Assembly (NCBI RefSeq): GCF_900044055.2
Contig: NZ_FCOX02000038.1
Coordinates: 22,755 to 86,754, forward strand
Source: Caballeronia calidae
GTDB taxonomy: Bacteria > Pseudomonadota > Gammaproteobacteria > Burkholderiales > Burkholderiaceae
Reading direction: 5' to 3'
Length of the DNA: 64,000 nt
The notes under the pieces are model-generated. The model saw only the letters and a list, made by a program, of their open reading frames with translations. It made no database searches and had not been told where the DNA came from. A program made the translations under genes and the position numbers. This document shows, in pieces, positions 44,492 through 52,697 of this stretch; positions within the stretch are counted from its first letter, which is position 1, and each line of letters begins with the position of its first letter.

Positions 44492-44534
44492 GGTGCGTTC
44501 CTGTCGGATGTGGAGTGATGATGGGGATGCGTGC

Positions 44535-46070
44535 TCAGTGCTCGACGGCCGGAAAGCGCGCCATCGCTTCGAGATCGTCCAGGTCGATGTGATTGCGCAT
44601 GTAGCGCTGGCTCGCATCGACATGCGGCTGCCAGTCCCATGACTGAATCGTGCCGCGGGTCGTCGCCGCGAAGTGGAAATGGCGGCGGCGCTGGCTCTTC
44701 AGCACGTCCTCATGGAGCGCGTCGAGATTCCAGCGGCGCGCGATTTCCGCGCGGAATTCGGCCACTTGCGCGGCGTGACGTTCATCGCTTGCGAGATTCT
44801 CGCGCTCGAAGGGATCGGCCTTTACATCGTAGAGCTGATCGGGATCGACGCTCGTGTGAATGAACTTGAAGCGCCCGCGCCGGATCATCACGATGGGCGC
44901 GATCGCGCCTTCCGCGAGATATTCGCCGGTCGCTTCGTCGTGACCGCCGGTTTCCCGCAGATGCGGCACGAGGCTTCGACCATCGATGCTGTCGGGCCAT
45001 GCTTGCGGCGCTTCATCGCGCGCGAGCTCGACGAGCGTCGGCAGCACATCGAGATGCGACACCGAACTCGCCACGCGATGCGCGCGAAACTGCTTCGGCG
45101 CATGCACGATCAGCGGGACGCGGCAGCCGCCTTCGAAGAAGGTCATCTTGTACCAGAGGCCGCGCTCGCCGAGCATCTCGCCATGATCCGACGTGACGAC
45201 GATGATCGTGTCGTCAGCGAGACCGGCCTGCTCCAGCGCTTCGAGGATCGCGGCGAACTGATCGTCCACATACGAGATGGCGCCGTAATAGGCGCGCCGT
45301 GCGTTGCGAATCTGCCGCTCGGTCGGCGGCGTGCGATCCGCTTCGTACACGTGACGCAGACGCTTCGAATGCGGATCGCACGCATCGAGCGAATCGCGAT
45401 ACGAAGGCATGTCGATGTCCTCATCGCGATACATGTCCCAGTACTTGCGCGGGATCGCATACGGATCGTGCGGATGCGTCAGCGACGCGACCATCATGAA
45501 GGGCCGCGCGTCCTTGCCCGCGTTGCGCTCGCGCGCGATATCGAAGAGCTTCTGACGCGTCGTGAAGGTCACTTCGTCGTCGAAGTCGAGCTGGTTCGTG
45601 CGCACGCACGGGCCCGCGTCGATCACCGAACTCATGTTGTGATACCAAGTCGGGCGCGCGTCGGGGTTCTGCCAGTCGGGCGTCCAGCCGAAATCGGCGG
45701 GATAGATATCGGTCGTGAGACGTTCCTCGAAGCCATGCAGCTGATCCGCGCCGCAGAAATGCATCTTGCCCGAAAGAATCGTGCGATAGCCTTCGGCGCG
45801 CAGATAATGCGCGAAGGTCAAGGTCTCCGAGGGGAATTCGGCGGCGTTGTCGTACGCGCCGATATTCGAAGGCAGCTTGCCCGCTAGCAGCGAGAAGCGG
45901 GAAGGCGCGCATAGCGGGCTTGCGCAATACGCGGATTCGAACACGACACCTTCGCGCGCGAGCGCATCGATGCGCGGCGTCTTCGTCACCCGGTTGCCGT
46001 ATGCGGAGAGCGCGAAGGGCGTGAGCTGATCGGCCATCAGAACAAGGATATTTTGTTTCGTCTCAAGCAT
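44535..46070 (-). CDS. betC: Choline sulfatase
   Basis: 511 residues from ATG 46070. It hydrolyses choline O-sulfate to choline and sulfate, feeding the betaine route. C54 in SPLCAPSR is the C-x-P-x-R site converted to formylglycine; MADQLTPFALSAYGNR carries metal ligands; ILSGKMHFCGADQLHGFEER holds a choline-group binding stretch typical of BetC; and VVTSDHGEMLGERGLWYKMT the D-H ligands. The C-terminus carries the family extension with a W-D-W-Q-P motif. The divergent LysR gene at 46198 is of the kind that controls betC in Burkholderia and Rhizobia. No BetA or BetB gene is in the window. Confidence 0.95.
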   Translation of the reverse strand: MLETKQNILVLMADQLTPFALSAYGNRVTKTPRIDALAREGVVFESAYCASPLCAPSRFSLLAGKLPSNIGAYDNAAEFPSETLTFAHYLRAEGYRTILSGKMHFCGADQLHGFEERLTTDIYPADFGWTPDWQNPDARPTWYHNMSSVIDAGPCVRTNQLDFDDEVTFTTRQKLFDIARERNAGKDARPFMMVASLTHPHDPYAIPRKYWDMYRDEDIDMPSYRDSLDACDPHSKRLRHVYEADRTPPTERQIRNARRAYYGAISYVDDQFAAILEALEQAGLADDTIIVVTSDHGEMLGERGLWYKMTFFEGGCRVPLIVHAPKQFRAHRVASSVSHLDVLPTLVELARDEAPQAWPDSIDGRSLVPHLRETGGHDEATGEYLAEGAIAPIVMIRRGRFKFIHTSVDPDQLYDVKADPFERENLASDERHAAQVAEFRAEIARRWNLDALHEDVLKSQRRRHFHFAATTRGTIQSWDWQPHVDASQRYMRNHIDLDDLEAMARFPAVEH

Positions 46071-46197
46071 GAATGCGTGCCTCGAATAGAATCCGGAACA
46101 GTGGGCTCGAATGTCGACCGAGCCTTCGACGTCACTATTGCCGTTCAAATCGCGGCTGTGAAGACAGCAAAACGTTATGCGTTCATAAGGGGGAGTT

Positions 46198-47109
46198 ATG
46201 CCGCGGCCGGACCGTCTGCCGCCCATGCAGGCGCTGCTCATGTTCGAATCCGCCGCGCGCCTCGCAAGCTTCACCGCCGCGGCCCGCGAACTCGGCTCCA
46301 CGCAGCCCGCGGTGAGTCAGCGCGTCGTGCAACTGGAGGAGTCGCTCGGCGCGGCGCTCTTCGAGCGCGGGCATCGCGGCGTCACGCTCACGGAGGACGG
46401 CGCGCGGCTTTTCGATGCGGTGCGTCAAGGCCTCGACATCATCCGCGCGGCGACGTCCGATATCCGCTCGCGTCACACGCAGCGCACGCTCACGCTCTCG
46501 ACGGACTTCGGTTTCGCCACCTACTGGCTGATGCCGCGCCTGCCGCAATTCAAGGCGCTGATGCCCGACGTCGACGTGAAGATCATCACGTCGCAGAGCC
46601 TGCCGAGCGCATCGGGCGACCATGCGGACGTGGTCATCGCGTTCGCCGATACACACGCAGACTGGGGCACGAAGAGCGCCGTGAAGCTCTTTCCCGAGCG
46701 GGTGACGCCGGTGTGCAGCCCGGCGCTGATCGCGGGCGCAAAGGCGCCCGTTTCGCCCGCCGATCTGCTCACGCTGCCGCTGCTGCATCTGGAGCCCACA
46801 TTTCCGGAGCGCTGGCTCTCCTGGAGCGCATGGTTCGAGGCGCATGGCCTCGCCGCGCCGCCCACGCACGGCGGCTTCACGTTCAATAGCTACGCGCTCG
46901 TCACGCATGCGGCGGTGATGGGCCAGGGCGTCGCGCTGGGCTGGGCGCCGCTCGTCGACGAGCTGATCGCGACGGGCCAGCTCGTCGCGCTCTGCGATGC
47001 GCCGCTCGTCACCGATCGCGGCTACGTGCTCGTCACGCCGCGCGAGCCGGCCGCCGCCGTGCGCGCGTTCAGCGAGTGGCTGCTCGACGAATGCGACGTC
47101 GCCGGCTGA
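46198..47109 (+). CDS. LysR-family regulator, probably of choline sulfate use
   Basis: 303 residues from ATG 46198 with GGGGGAGTT upstream. LASFTAAARELGSTQPAVSQ is the helix-turn-helix; VVQLEESLGAALFERGHRGV follows. It resembles the choline-sulfate-utilisation regulators found divergent to betC, and the gene order here is the same. The 127-base gap between it and betC would hold its operator; AACGTTATGCGTT at about 46170-46182 has short symmetry but is weak. The late segment HAAVMGQGVALGWAPLVDEL is the effector pocket. Confidence 0.88.
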   Translation: MPRPDRLPPMQALLMFESAARLASFTAAARELGSTQPAVSQRVVQLEESLGAALFERGHRGVTLTEDGARLFDAVRQGLDIIRAATSDIRSRHTQRTLTLSTDFGFATYWLMPRLPQFKALMPDVDVKIITSQSLPSASGDHADVVIAFADTHADWGTKSAVKLFPERVTPVCSPALIAGAKAPVSPADLLTLPLLHLEPTFPERWLSWSAWFEAHGLAAPPTHGGFTFNSYALVTHAAVMGQGVALGWAPLVDELIATGQLVALCDAPLVTDRGYVLVTPREPAAAVRAFSEWLLDECDVAG

Positions 47110-47228
47110 CGCTTTCGTACTAGCTGCGCGGCGCATCGCTTCTATCCGCCGGGCGCGCGTGTTTGCTTTACTAGCGAGTACGCTCGCCGCATTTCGCGGC
47201 GGTGCAACCATTCGAATGTGGAGCACGC

Positions 47229-48104
47229 ATGGCAGCCGATTCCCGCTTTGATCAACTGGTGCTTACCGTTTCGTGCCCGAGCGCGGCGGGGCAGGTCGCC
47301 GCCATCGTCGGCTTTCTGGAGCGGCATCACGGCTATATCGACGAGCTCACCGTCTTCGATGACGACCTTTCCGGACGCTTTTTCGTGCGCTGCGTGTTTC
47401 ATGGCGCGAAACCCGAGGAAGCGCTCGATCTGGCGATGTTGCAGCGCGAATTCGGGCCTATCGCCGACGGTTTCTCGATGACCTGGGCGATGCACGATCT
47501 CGCCGTGCGGCCGAAGGTGCTCATCATGGTGTCGAAGCTCGAGCACTGTCTCGCCGATCTTCTGTTCCGCTGGCGCATGGGCGAGCTGAAGATGGATATC
47601 GTCGGGATCGGGTCGAATCATACGGATCTCGCGCATCTGGCCGAGCAGCATGGCTTGCCGTTCCATCATCTGCCGATCACCGCCGATACCAAGCCGCAGC
47701 AGGAAGCGCGTCTGCTCGATCTCTTCGACACGTCAGGCGCGGAGTTGATGGTGCTCGCGCGTTATATGCAGATTCTTTCCGGTGAGACGAGCCGCCAGCT
47801 CGCGGGGCGTGCGATCAATATTCATCATTCGTTCCTGCCTGGGTTCAAGGGGGCCAAGCCCTATCATCAGGCGCATACGCGCGGGGTGAAGCTCATTGGC
47901 GCCACCGCGCATTTCGTCACCGACGATCTCGATGAAGGACCGATCATCGAGCAGGAAGTCGAGCGCGTCGATCATTCTTATGGTCCGGAACGGTTGCTTG
48001 CCACCGGGCGGGATGTGGAGTGCATTACGCTCGCGCGGGCGGTGAAGGCGTTTATCGAGCGGCGCGTGTTTATCAATGGGGAACGAACGGTGGTCTTGCG
48101 TTAG
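47229..48104 (+). CDS. purU: Formyltetrahydrofolate deformylase
   Basis: 291 residues from ATG 47229 with GGAGCACGC upstream. An N-terminal ACT domain (VLTVSCPSAAGQVAAIVGFL) is followed by the formyltransferase-like domain with INIHHSFLPGFKGAKPYHQA and LIGATAHFVTDDLDEGPIIE, including catalytic N-x-H-x-S-x-L-P and D residues. It hydrolyses 10-formyl-THF to formate and THF. In betaine catabolism, demethylation releases formaldehyde or methylene-THF, so extra one-carbon units need draining, and purU copies commonly sit in such loci. It ends interlocked with the foldase stop (TTAG shared). Confidence 0.93.
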   Translation: MAADSRFDQLVLTVSCPSAAGQVAAIVGFLERHHGYIDELTVFDDDLSGRFFVRCVFHGAKPEEALDLAMLQREFGPIADGFSMTWAMHDLAVRPKVLIMVSKLEHCLADLLFRWRMGELKMDIVGIGSNHTDLAHLAEQHGLPFHHLPITADTKPQQEARLLDLFDTSGAELMVLARYMQILSGETSRQLAGRAINIHHSFLPGFKGAKPYHQAHTRGVKLIGATAHFVTDDLDEGPIIEQEVERVDHSYGPERLLATGRDVECITLARAVKAFIERRVFINGERTVVLR

Positions 48105-49132
48105 TCCGTGCGGGCGCGATCGAATGAAGCGGCGCGTGCCGCTTCGCCCGGCTCCGTGAAGACGCGATCGCGCAATTGCTGGATGCTTTGCTCGCGCGCC
48201 TGCGGCGTCAGTGCGCTCGCGTCGATCTGCGCGCGCTGTGCGGCGTAGGCGTCGTACTTCGCCTGCCACGCCAGATCGTCGCGCCGGACTTGCGCGACGC
48301 GCTCCGCCGCGTCGGCGCCGAGCGTCTGCGTGAGCGCGTCGCGCACCTGCTCCGGCGAACCGTTGGTGCTTTGCGCCCGCGCGACTTCGTCGATGACCTC
48401 CTGCTTGCGCTTCGCCTCCGCGCGTTCCGCGCGTTCCCCGGCAGGCAGCCCCTGATCCAGCGCTTCCATGTGCCCGGTCTTCTGCTGCGCGCTCAAGGAC
48501 GTATCCTGCGCGATGGCGAGACGCGCGGCGTCGACGCGCTGCACGGCGAGCTCGTCGCCGAAGAACGCGTCGGCCCAGTCGCCGAGCTCGCGCGTCGCGA
48601 GCATTTCGCGCTGCGCCAGCACGCTCGTCACCTGCTGTACATCGATCTCGCGAGGCTGTGAGCTGTCGAGCTTCGCGTCGGATGGCTTGCCACCCTTTTC
48701 CAGCTCTTCGAGACCCTTCAGATATCGTCGGTAATGATTCCAGACATCGAGCGCCTCGGGTTGCGCCGGCGTGTCGTCCAGTTGAGCGGCGATCTCGCGC
48801 TCGACGAGCGCGTCGAGCACCTCCGGCTCGAGATCGCTCTGCGCGCTCAGGCAATAGTCGAAGAATTCCCGCGCCGCGCGAACTTTCGCCAGGTGGCCGT
48901 GCTCGTCGAGCGGCAGTCGCGGTGCGTTCGAGCCGGCAAGCGACTGGGGAAGCCCTCGCTGCGCCGGCGCGATGCCTTCATCGACGGATGACGACGACGC
49001 ATTTCGCACGCTGGCGGCGACGGCAGGTGCGCGAGCCGCGACGGCATCGACACGCTGCCCGTGCCACGCGCTCAAACCCGCCGCCCCCAGCAGCGCGGCA
49101 CCGAGACAAGCGAAAAGAACCGGCCTTGCCAT
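48101..49132 (-). CDS. lif: Lipase-specific foldase (lipase chaperone)
   Basis: 343 residues with an N-terminal membrane anchor (MARPVLFACLGAALLGAAGL) and a helical periplasmic part. The family motif appears as REFFDYCLSA (residues about 88-97), the R-x-x-F-D-Y-C/F-L-S-A core required for foldase action. QREMLATRELGDWADAFFGD and the long charged helices after it are typical. Lif binds the secreted lipase in the periplasm and folds it before export by the type II system. It starts three bases after the lipA stop, so the two genes are one operon. Confidence 0.95.
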   Translation of the reverse strand: MARPVLFACLGAALLGAAGLSAWHGQRVDAVAARAPAVAASVRNASSSSVDEGIAPAQRGLPQSLAGSNAPRLPLDEHGHLAKVRAAREFFDYCLSAQSDLEPEVLDALVEREIAAQLDDTPAQPEALDVWNHYRRYLKGLEELEKGGKPSDAKLDSSQPREIDVQQVTSVLAQREMLATRELGDWADAFFGDELAVQRVDAARLAIAQDTSLSAQQKTGHMEALDQGLPAGERAERAEAKRKQEVIDEVARAQSTNGSPEQVRDALTQTLGADAAERVAQVRRDDLAWQAKYDAYAAQRAQIDASALTPQAREQSIQQLRDRVFTEPGEAARAASFDRARTD

Positions 49133-49135
49133 CGC

Positions 49136-50215
49136 TCAGACGCCCGCGGACTTGAGCCGGTTGGCATGCGTGCGAATGACCGCGACCGGATCTTCGGCGA
49201 ATAATCCGCGAATGCCCAGCAACTGATTGATTGCGTCGATGTGATTCCATTTGTAGCTCGTGCTGAGGACTTGTCCATAGAGCGAGCTGCACACTGACAC
49301 GAGACCGTCGTTCGGACCGGCGTTGCGATTGAGCATCTCCGTGCCGGTCAGGTAGAACACGGGCGTCGACAAATCCAGCAAATTGGCGAGATCGAACAGC
49401 GGGAACGTGCTGATATCCTGGCCGAGCGTGATATCGAAGAGCTTGGCGGCAGGCTGAATCGCCGAACCGGTCCACGAGTAATACAACTGCTGCGCCCCGC
49501 CCACGGTCGCGCTCGCCGCGCCCGTCTTGCACGAGCCCGGCGCGCCGAGTGCCGCGGTCGGGTAGCTCGCATTGAAGCGCGCGGTGCCCGCGCTCGTGAG
49601 CGTCTGAAGCGCGAGATAGGCGTCCTGATTCGAGTTGTGCCCGCTGTTGGTGACGGTGCCGAACAGATTGAAGAACGCCGCCAGCACTGGCGTGGCGAGA
49701 CCGGTGGGATCGGCCTTCAGTTTCTCCAGGAACAGGTCCGCGAACTCCGAACCGCGATGCGGCGTCGCGATGGTCGTCACGGATGCAACGAGGCCCGGTG
49801 CCACCGTTGCGACGTAGCGGCTCGTCAGGCCGCCCTGGCTATGGCCGACCAGATTGACCTTTTGAGCACCGGTCACGGCCAGCACGCGCTTCACATAGGC
49901 GAGCAGTTGTTCGCCTCGTCCGTTGGGGCCGTCGTCGGCCTGAAAGCCGGAAAGACTCGCCACATAGACCTGCGCGCCATGCTGCTGCAAATCCGTTTGA
50001 ATTCCGTACCAGTAATCCAGCACGCCGAGATACTTGTCCGTTCCAGTCAAGCCGTGCACGAGAATGATCGGATACTTCGTCTGCGCGTATTGATCCGCCG
50101 CGCTCGCCGGCATCGCGGCGCCCAGCGAAAGCACGGCGAGCGCGATACGTAGAGCAATGGGCATCAGCAGCGCGCGGGCGCAAGCACGGATTCGCGCGAC
50201 GATCGGTAGAGGCAT
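49136..50215 (-). CDS. lipA: Secreted triacylglycerol lipase, family I.2
   Basis: 359 residues from ATG 50215, preceded by AGGAGATCCACAGC. The signal peptide ends with PASA before ADQYAQTKYPIILVHGLTGT. The serine of GHSQGG is S126, residue 87 of the mature form as in other Burkholderia lipases; the oxyanion loop is VHGLTGTDKY, and the D and H come from NDGLVS and WNHIDAIN regions. Two cysteines (GSCKTG and SVCSSLYG) form the known disulfide, and calcium-binding residues are kept. It is folded by the downstream Lif protein. It hydrolyses long-chain triglycerides outside the cell. Confidence 0.96.
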   Translation of the reverse strand: MPLPIVARIRACARALLMPIALRIALAVLSLGAAMPASAADQYAQTKYPIILVHGLTGTDKYLGVLDYWYGIQTDLQQHGAQVYVASLSGFQADDGPNGRGEQLLAYVKRVLAVTGAQKVNLVGHSQGGLTSRYVATVAPGLVASVTTIATPHRGSEFADLFLEKLKADPTGLATPVLAAFFNLFGTVTNSGHNSNQDAYLALQTLTSAGTARFNASYPTAALGAPGSCKTGAASATVGGAQQLYYSWTGSAIQPAAKLFDITLGQDISTFPLFDLANLLDLSTPVFYLTGTEMLNRNAGPNDGLVSVCSSLYGQVLSTSYKWNHIDAINQLLGIRGLFAEDPVAVIRTHANRLKSAGV

Positions 50216-50363
50216 GCTGTGGATCTCCTGTTCTCTGAATCTTTTCTTTGGGATCCGAAATGATTCACAAAATACCTGCCTCGATCCAATCAGAAACTTC
50301 GGAAAACATACGACGTCGAGTTGATCGGCTCGCCTGTGGCGCGATTCATCGACCGCGCAAGAT

Positions 50364-50395
50364 AAAAAAGGGCGCTGCCCGATCGCAGCGCCCTT
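50364..50395 (-). terminator. Terminator of the ProX/BetX-like gene
   Basis: AAGGGCGCTGC / GCAGCGCCCTT stem of 11 bases with a CCGATC loop, followed on the minus strand by a run of T (the plus strand shows A6 at 50364-50369). It is 23 bases after the stop of the 50419-51273 gene. Confidence 0.92.
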
Positions 50396-50418
50396 AGCGT
50401 CGCCCAACGCTCAAAAGC

Positions 50419-51273
50419 TTACTTGGTCCAGCTATCCACCCGATCCCCATGCGCGCTGATCCACGCATCAGCCGCGGCCTGCGGCTTCTCTCCATTCTGC
50501 GTGGCGAGCATCACGCTATCGATCTCACCCGGTTTCCACTGAAACTTCTTGAGAAATGCCACCACCGGCGGAGCCTTCTTTTCGAGCTCGGGATTCACGA
50601 CGCTATCCACGTGCTCAGCTTCACCGAAAACCTTCTTCGGATCCTCGAGGAACTTGAGCTTGTACTTCGCGAACATCCAGTGCGGCTTCCAGCCCGTCAC
50701 GATGATCGGCTTGTTCGCAGCCTCGGAGCGCGCCAGTTCCGCCGTCATCGCGCTGCCCGAGCTCGGCAGCAGCTTGTAGTCGAGGTTGTAGGCCTTGATC
50801 GCTTCGCTCGTCTTCTGCATCACGCCCGCGCCCGCATCGATACCGACGATGCGCGAATCGAACTCCGCCTTCTTCGCTTCGAGATCGGAAAGACTGTTGA
50901 CGTCGACATTCTCCGGCACGATCAGACCGATCTTCGCATCCTGAAAGTTCGGACCGAGATTCACGACCTTGCCCTTGAAGTTGTTCCAGTACGCCCCGTG
51001 CGTGACCGGCAGCCACGCGGAGAGCGTCGCGTCCAGATCGCCGCGCGCGACGCCCTGCCACATCACGCCCGCCGCCACCGGCACGAGCTGCACCGGATAG
51101 CCGAGCTTCTTCTCGATGATGCGCGCAGCAACGTTCGACGTCGCCACGCTATCGTCCCAGCCTTCGACGTAACCGATCTTGATAGTCGGCTTGTCAGCGG
51201 CGTTCGCCCCAAAGCTCGCGGCGAGGGCGGCGGTCATCGCCCCGAGTACGAGCATTCTTCTCATCGGTTTCAT
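50419..51273 (-). CDS. Glycine betaine ABC binding protein (OpuAC/BetX-like)
   Basis: 284 residues from ATG 51273, after AGGGGAAACCTG. A signal peptide ends ASFGANAADKPTIKIGYVEG. Tryptophans in the cage positions are W39 (EGWDD), W87 (SAWLPV), W96 (AYWNNF) and those in GWKPHWMF, a pattern of glycine betaine binding proteins of the OpuAC type rather than ChoX. It lies downstream of gbcB on the same strand, 128 bases apart, so its substrate is likely betaine taken up for the gbc/dgc route. It lacks a neighbouring permease or ATPase, as do the other two binding proteins here. Confidence 0.88.
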   Translation of the reverse strand: MKPMRRMLVLGAMTAALAASFGANAADKPTIKIGYVEGWDDSVATSNVAARIIEKKLGYPVQLVPVAAGVMWQGVARGDLDATLSAWLPVTHGAYWNNFKGKVVNLGPNFQDAKIGLIVPENVDVNSLSDLEAKKAEFDSRIVGIDAGAGVMQKTSEAIKAYNLDYKLLPSSGSAMTAELARSEAANKPIIVTGWKPHWMFAKYKLKFLEDPKKVFGEAEHVDSVVNPELEKKAPPVVAFLKKFQWKPGEIDSVMLATQNGEKPQAAADAWISAHGDRVDSWTK

Positions 51274-51401
51274 CAGGTTTCCCCTTTAGCGGCCCCACGC
51301 CGTGTAGCGAACAGAATCACCAGCCAGAATTGATACGTAACGCGCTTTTCCGACACTCAATTGTTCAGAAACGACGCGCCTCATGTGCACGACCCAGGAC
51401 C

Positions 51402-52664
51402 TCACTTGTCGACGACGAGATCGGTCAAAGGCTTGCTGCAGCACAGCAGCACCATGCCCTGATCGATCTCGCGCTGACGAATGCCACCCGCATGCTTCAT
51501 GCTCACTTCGCCGGACACGAGCTTCACCTTGCACGTTCCGCACATGCCCTGCGTGCACGACGAAGGCAGACGCACACCGGCCTTCTTCGCGGCATCGAGC
51601 ACGTGTTCGCCGGTGCCGCATTCGATCTCGCGGCGGCTCTTCGCGAAGTTCACCTTGAACTTCGTGTCGATCGGAGCGGCTTCTACTGGCTCTGCTTCGA
51701 CAGACGCGGCTTCGACAGTCTCCGCCTCGACAGGCTCGGTCGGCGCGGGCGCGAACCCGACCGCTTCCTCACGCGCTTCGACGAAATCCGTCTCTGTGGC
51801 GATCGCTTCGGCGACATGCGCGGTCGTGAGCTCGGCCGCAACTTCCTCGACGACGCCGAACGAGAAGCTTTCCTCGTGATAGTGCTTGCGATCGAAACCA
51901 CCTTCGTCGAGCAGATTGCGCACTGCCTTCATGTAAGGCGTGGGACCGCACGTGAAGATCTCGCGCTCCAGAAAATCAGGCGCGATCAGCTTCAATAGCG
52001 GCAAGGTCAGAAAGCCCGTCACGCCCGGCCAGTTCGTGCGTGCGCCCACCCGCTCGCACACGAACGACGTGCGGAAGTTCTTGTGATTCGATGCGATGAG
52101 ATCGAGCTCACGCGAAAAGATGATGTCGTCCGGCGTGCGCGCGCTGTGCACGAACACGATGTCCGCATCGTCGCCGAGTTCGTGATGCGCGCGGCTCATC
52201 GACATGAGCGGCGTGATGCCCGATCCCGCCGACAGGAACAGATACTTGCGCGCCGGATGACGCGCGCACGTGAACTCGCCCGACGGCCCGAGCACGCGCA
52301 CGGTGGCGCCCGCCACCATGTTGTCGTGCAGCCAGTTCGACACCGGCCCGCCCGGCACGCGCTTCACCGTGATGGAGATCGTGTGCGGACGTGTCGGCGC
52401 CGACGAGATCGTGTAGCAGCGGTTGATCTGCTCGCCGTCGATCTCGAGTTCGAGCGTGATGAACTGCCCCGGCTCGAACGCAAACGTGCGTTCGCCCGGC
52501 GCCTTGAAGAAAAAGCTCTTGACGTCGTGCGTTTCCTGCCGGACGTGACAACAGACGAGCGTCTCGTCCGTATCGCAATCCCAGCGCACGGGCAGCGTCC
52601 CCCAGAATTTCGGCTGGGTGACACGGCTGTCGGTCGGCTCGAACGTAGCCTGATCGCGCATCAT
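51402..52664 (-). CDS. gbcB: Glycine betaine demethylase, reductase component
   Basis: 420 residues from the first of two adjacent ATGs at 52664, after AGGAG. It passes electrons from NAD(P)H to the oxygenase GbcA. RCYTISSAPTRPHTISITVK is the FAD-binding strand; FLSAGSGITPLMSMSRAHHE the nucleotide-binding loop; IFTCGPTPYMKAV the next strand. A C-terminal [2Fe-2S] domain has SSCTQGMCGTCKVKL and LLCC cysteines. Between them (about residues 305-345) is a stretch of four pentapeptide repeats of the form x-V-E-A-(E/A), an unusual acidic linker. It forms a two-gene unit with gbcA upstream (33-base gap). Confidence 0.93.
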   Translation of the reverse strand: MMRDQATFEPTDSRVTQPKFWGTLPVRWDCDTDETLVCCHVRQETHDVKSFFFKAPGERTFAFEPGQFITLELEIDGEQINRCYTISSAPTRPHTISITVKRVPGGPVSNWLHDNMVAGATVRVLGPSGEFTCARHPARKYLFLSAGSGITPLMSMSRAHHELGDDADIVFVHSARTPDDIIFSRELDLIASNHKNFRTSFVCERVGARTNWPGVTGFLTLPLLKLIAPDFLEREIFTCGPTPYMKAVRNLLDEGGFDRKHYHEESFSFGVVEEVAAELTTAHVAEAIATETDFVEAREEAVGFAPAPTEPVEAETVEAASVEAEPVEAAPIDTKFKVNFAKSRREIECGTGEHVLDAAKKAGVRLPSSCTQGMCGTCKVKLVSGEVSMKHAGGIRQREIDQGMVLLCCSKPLTDLVVDK

Positions 52665-52697
52665 GTTCTGCTCCTGCTTGCTGCTGTTCGAACGCGC

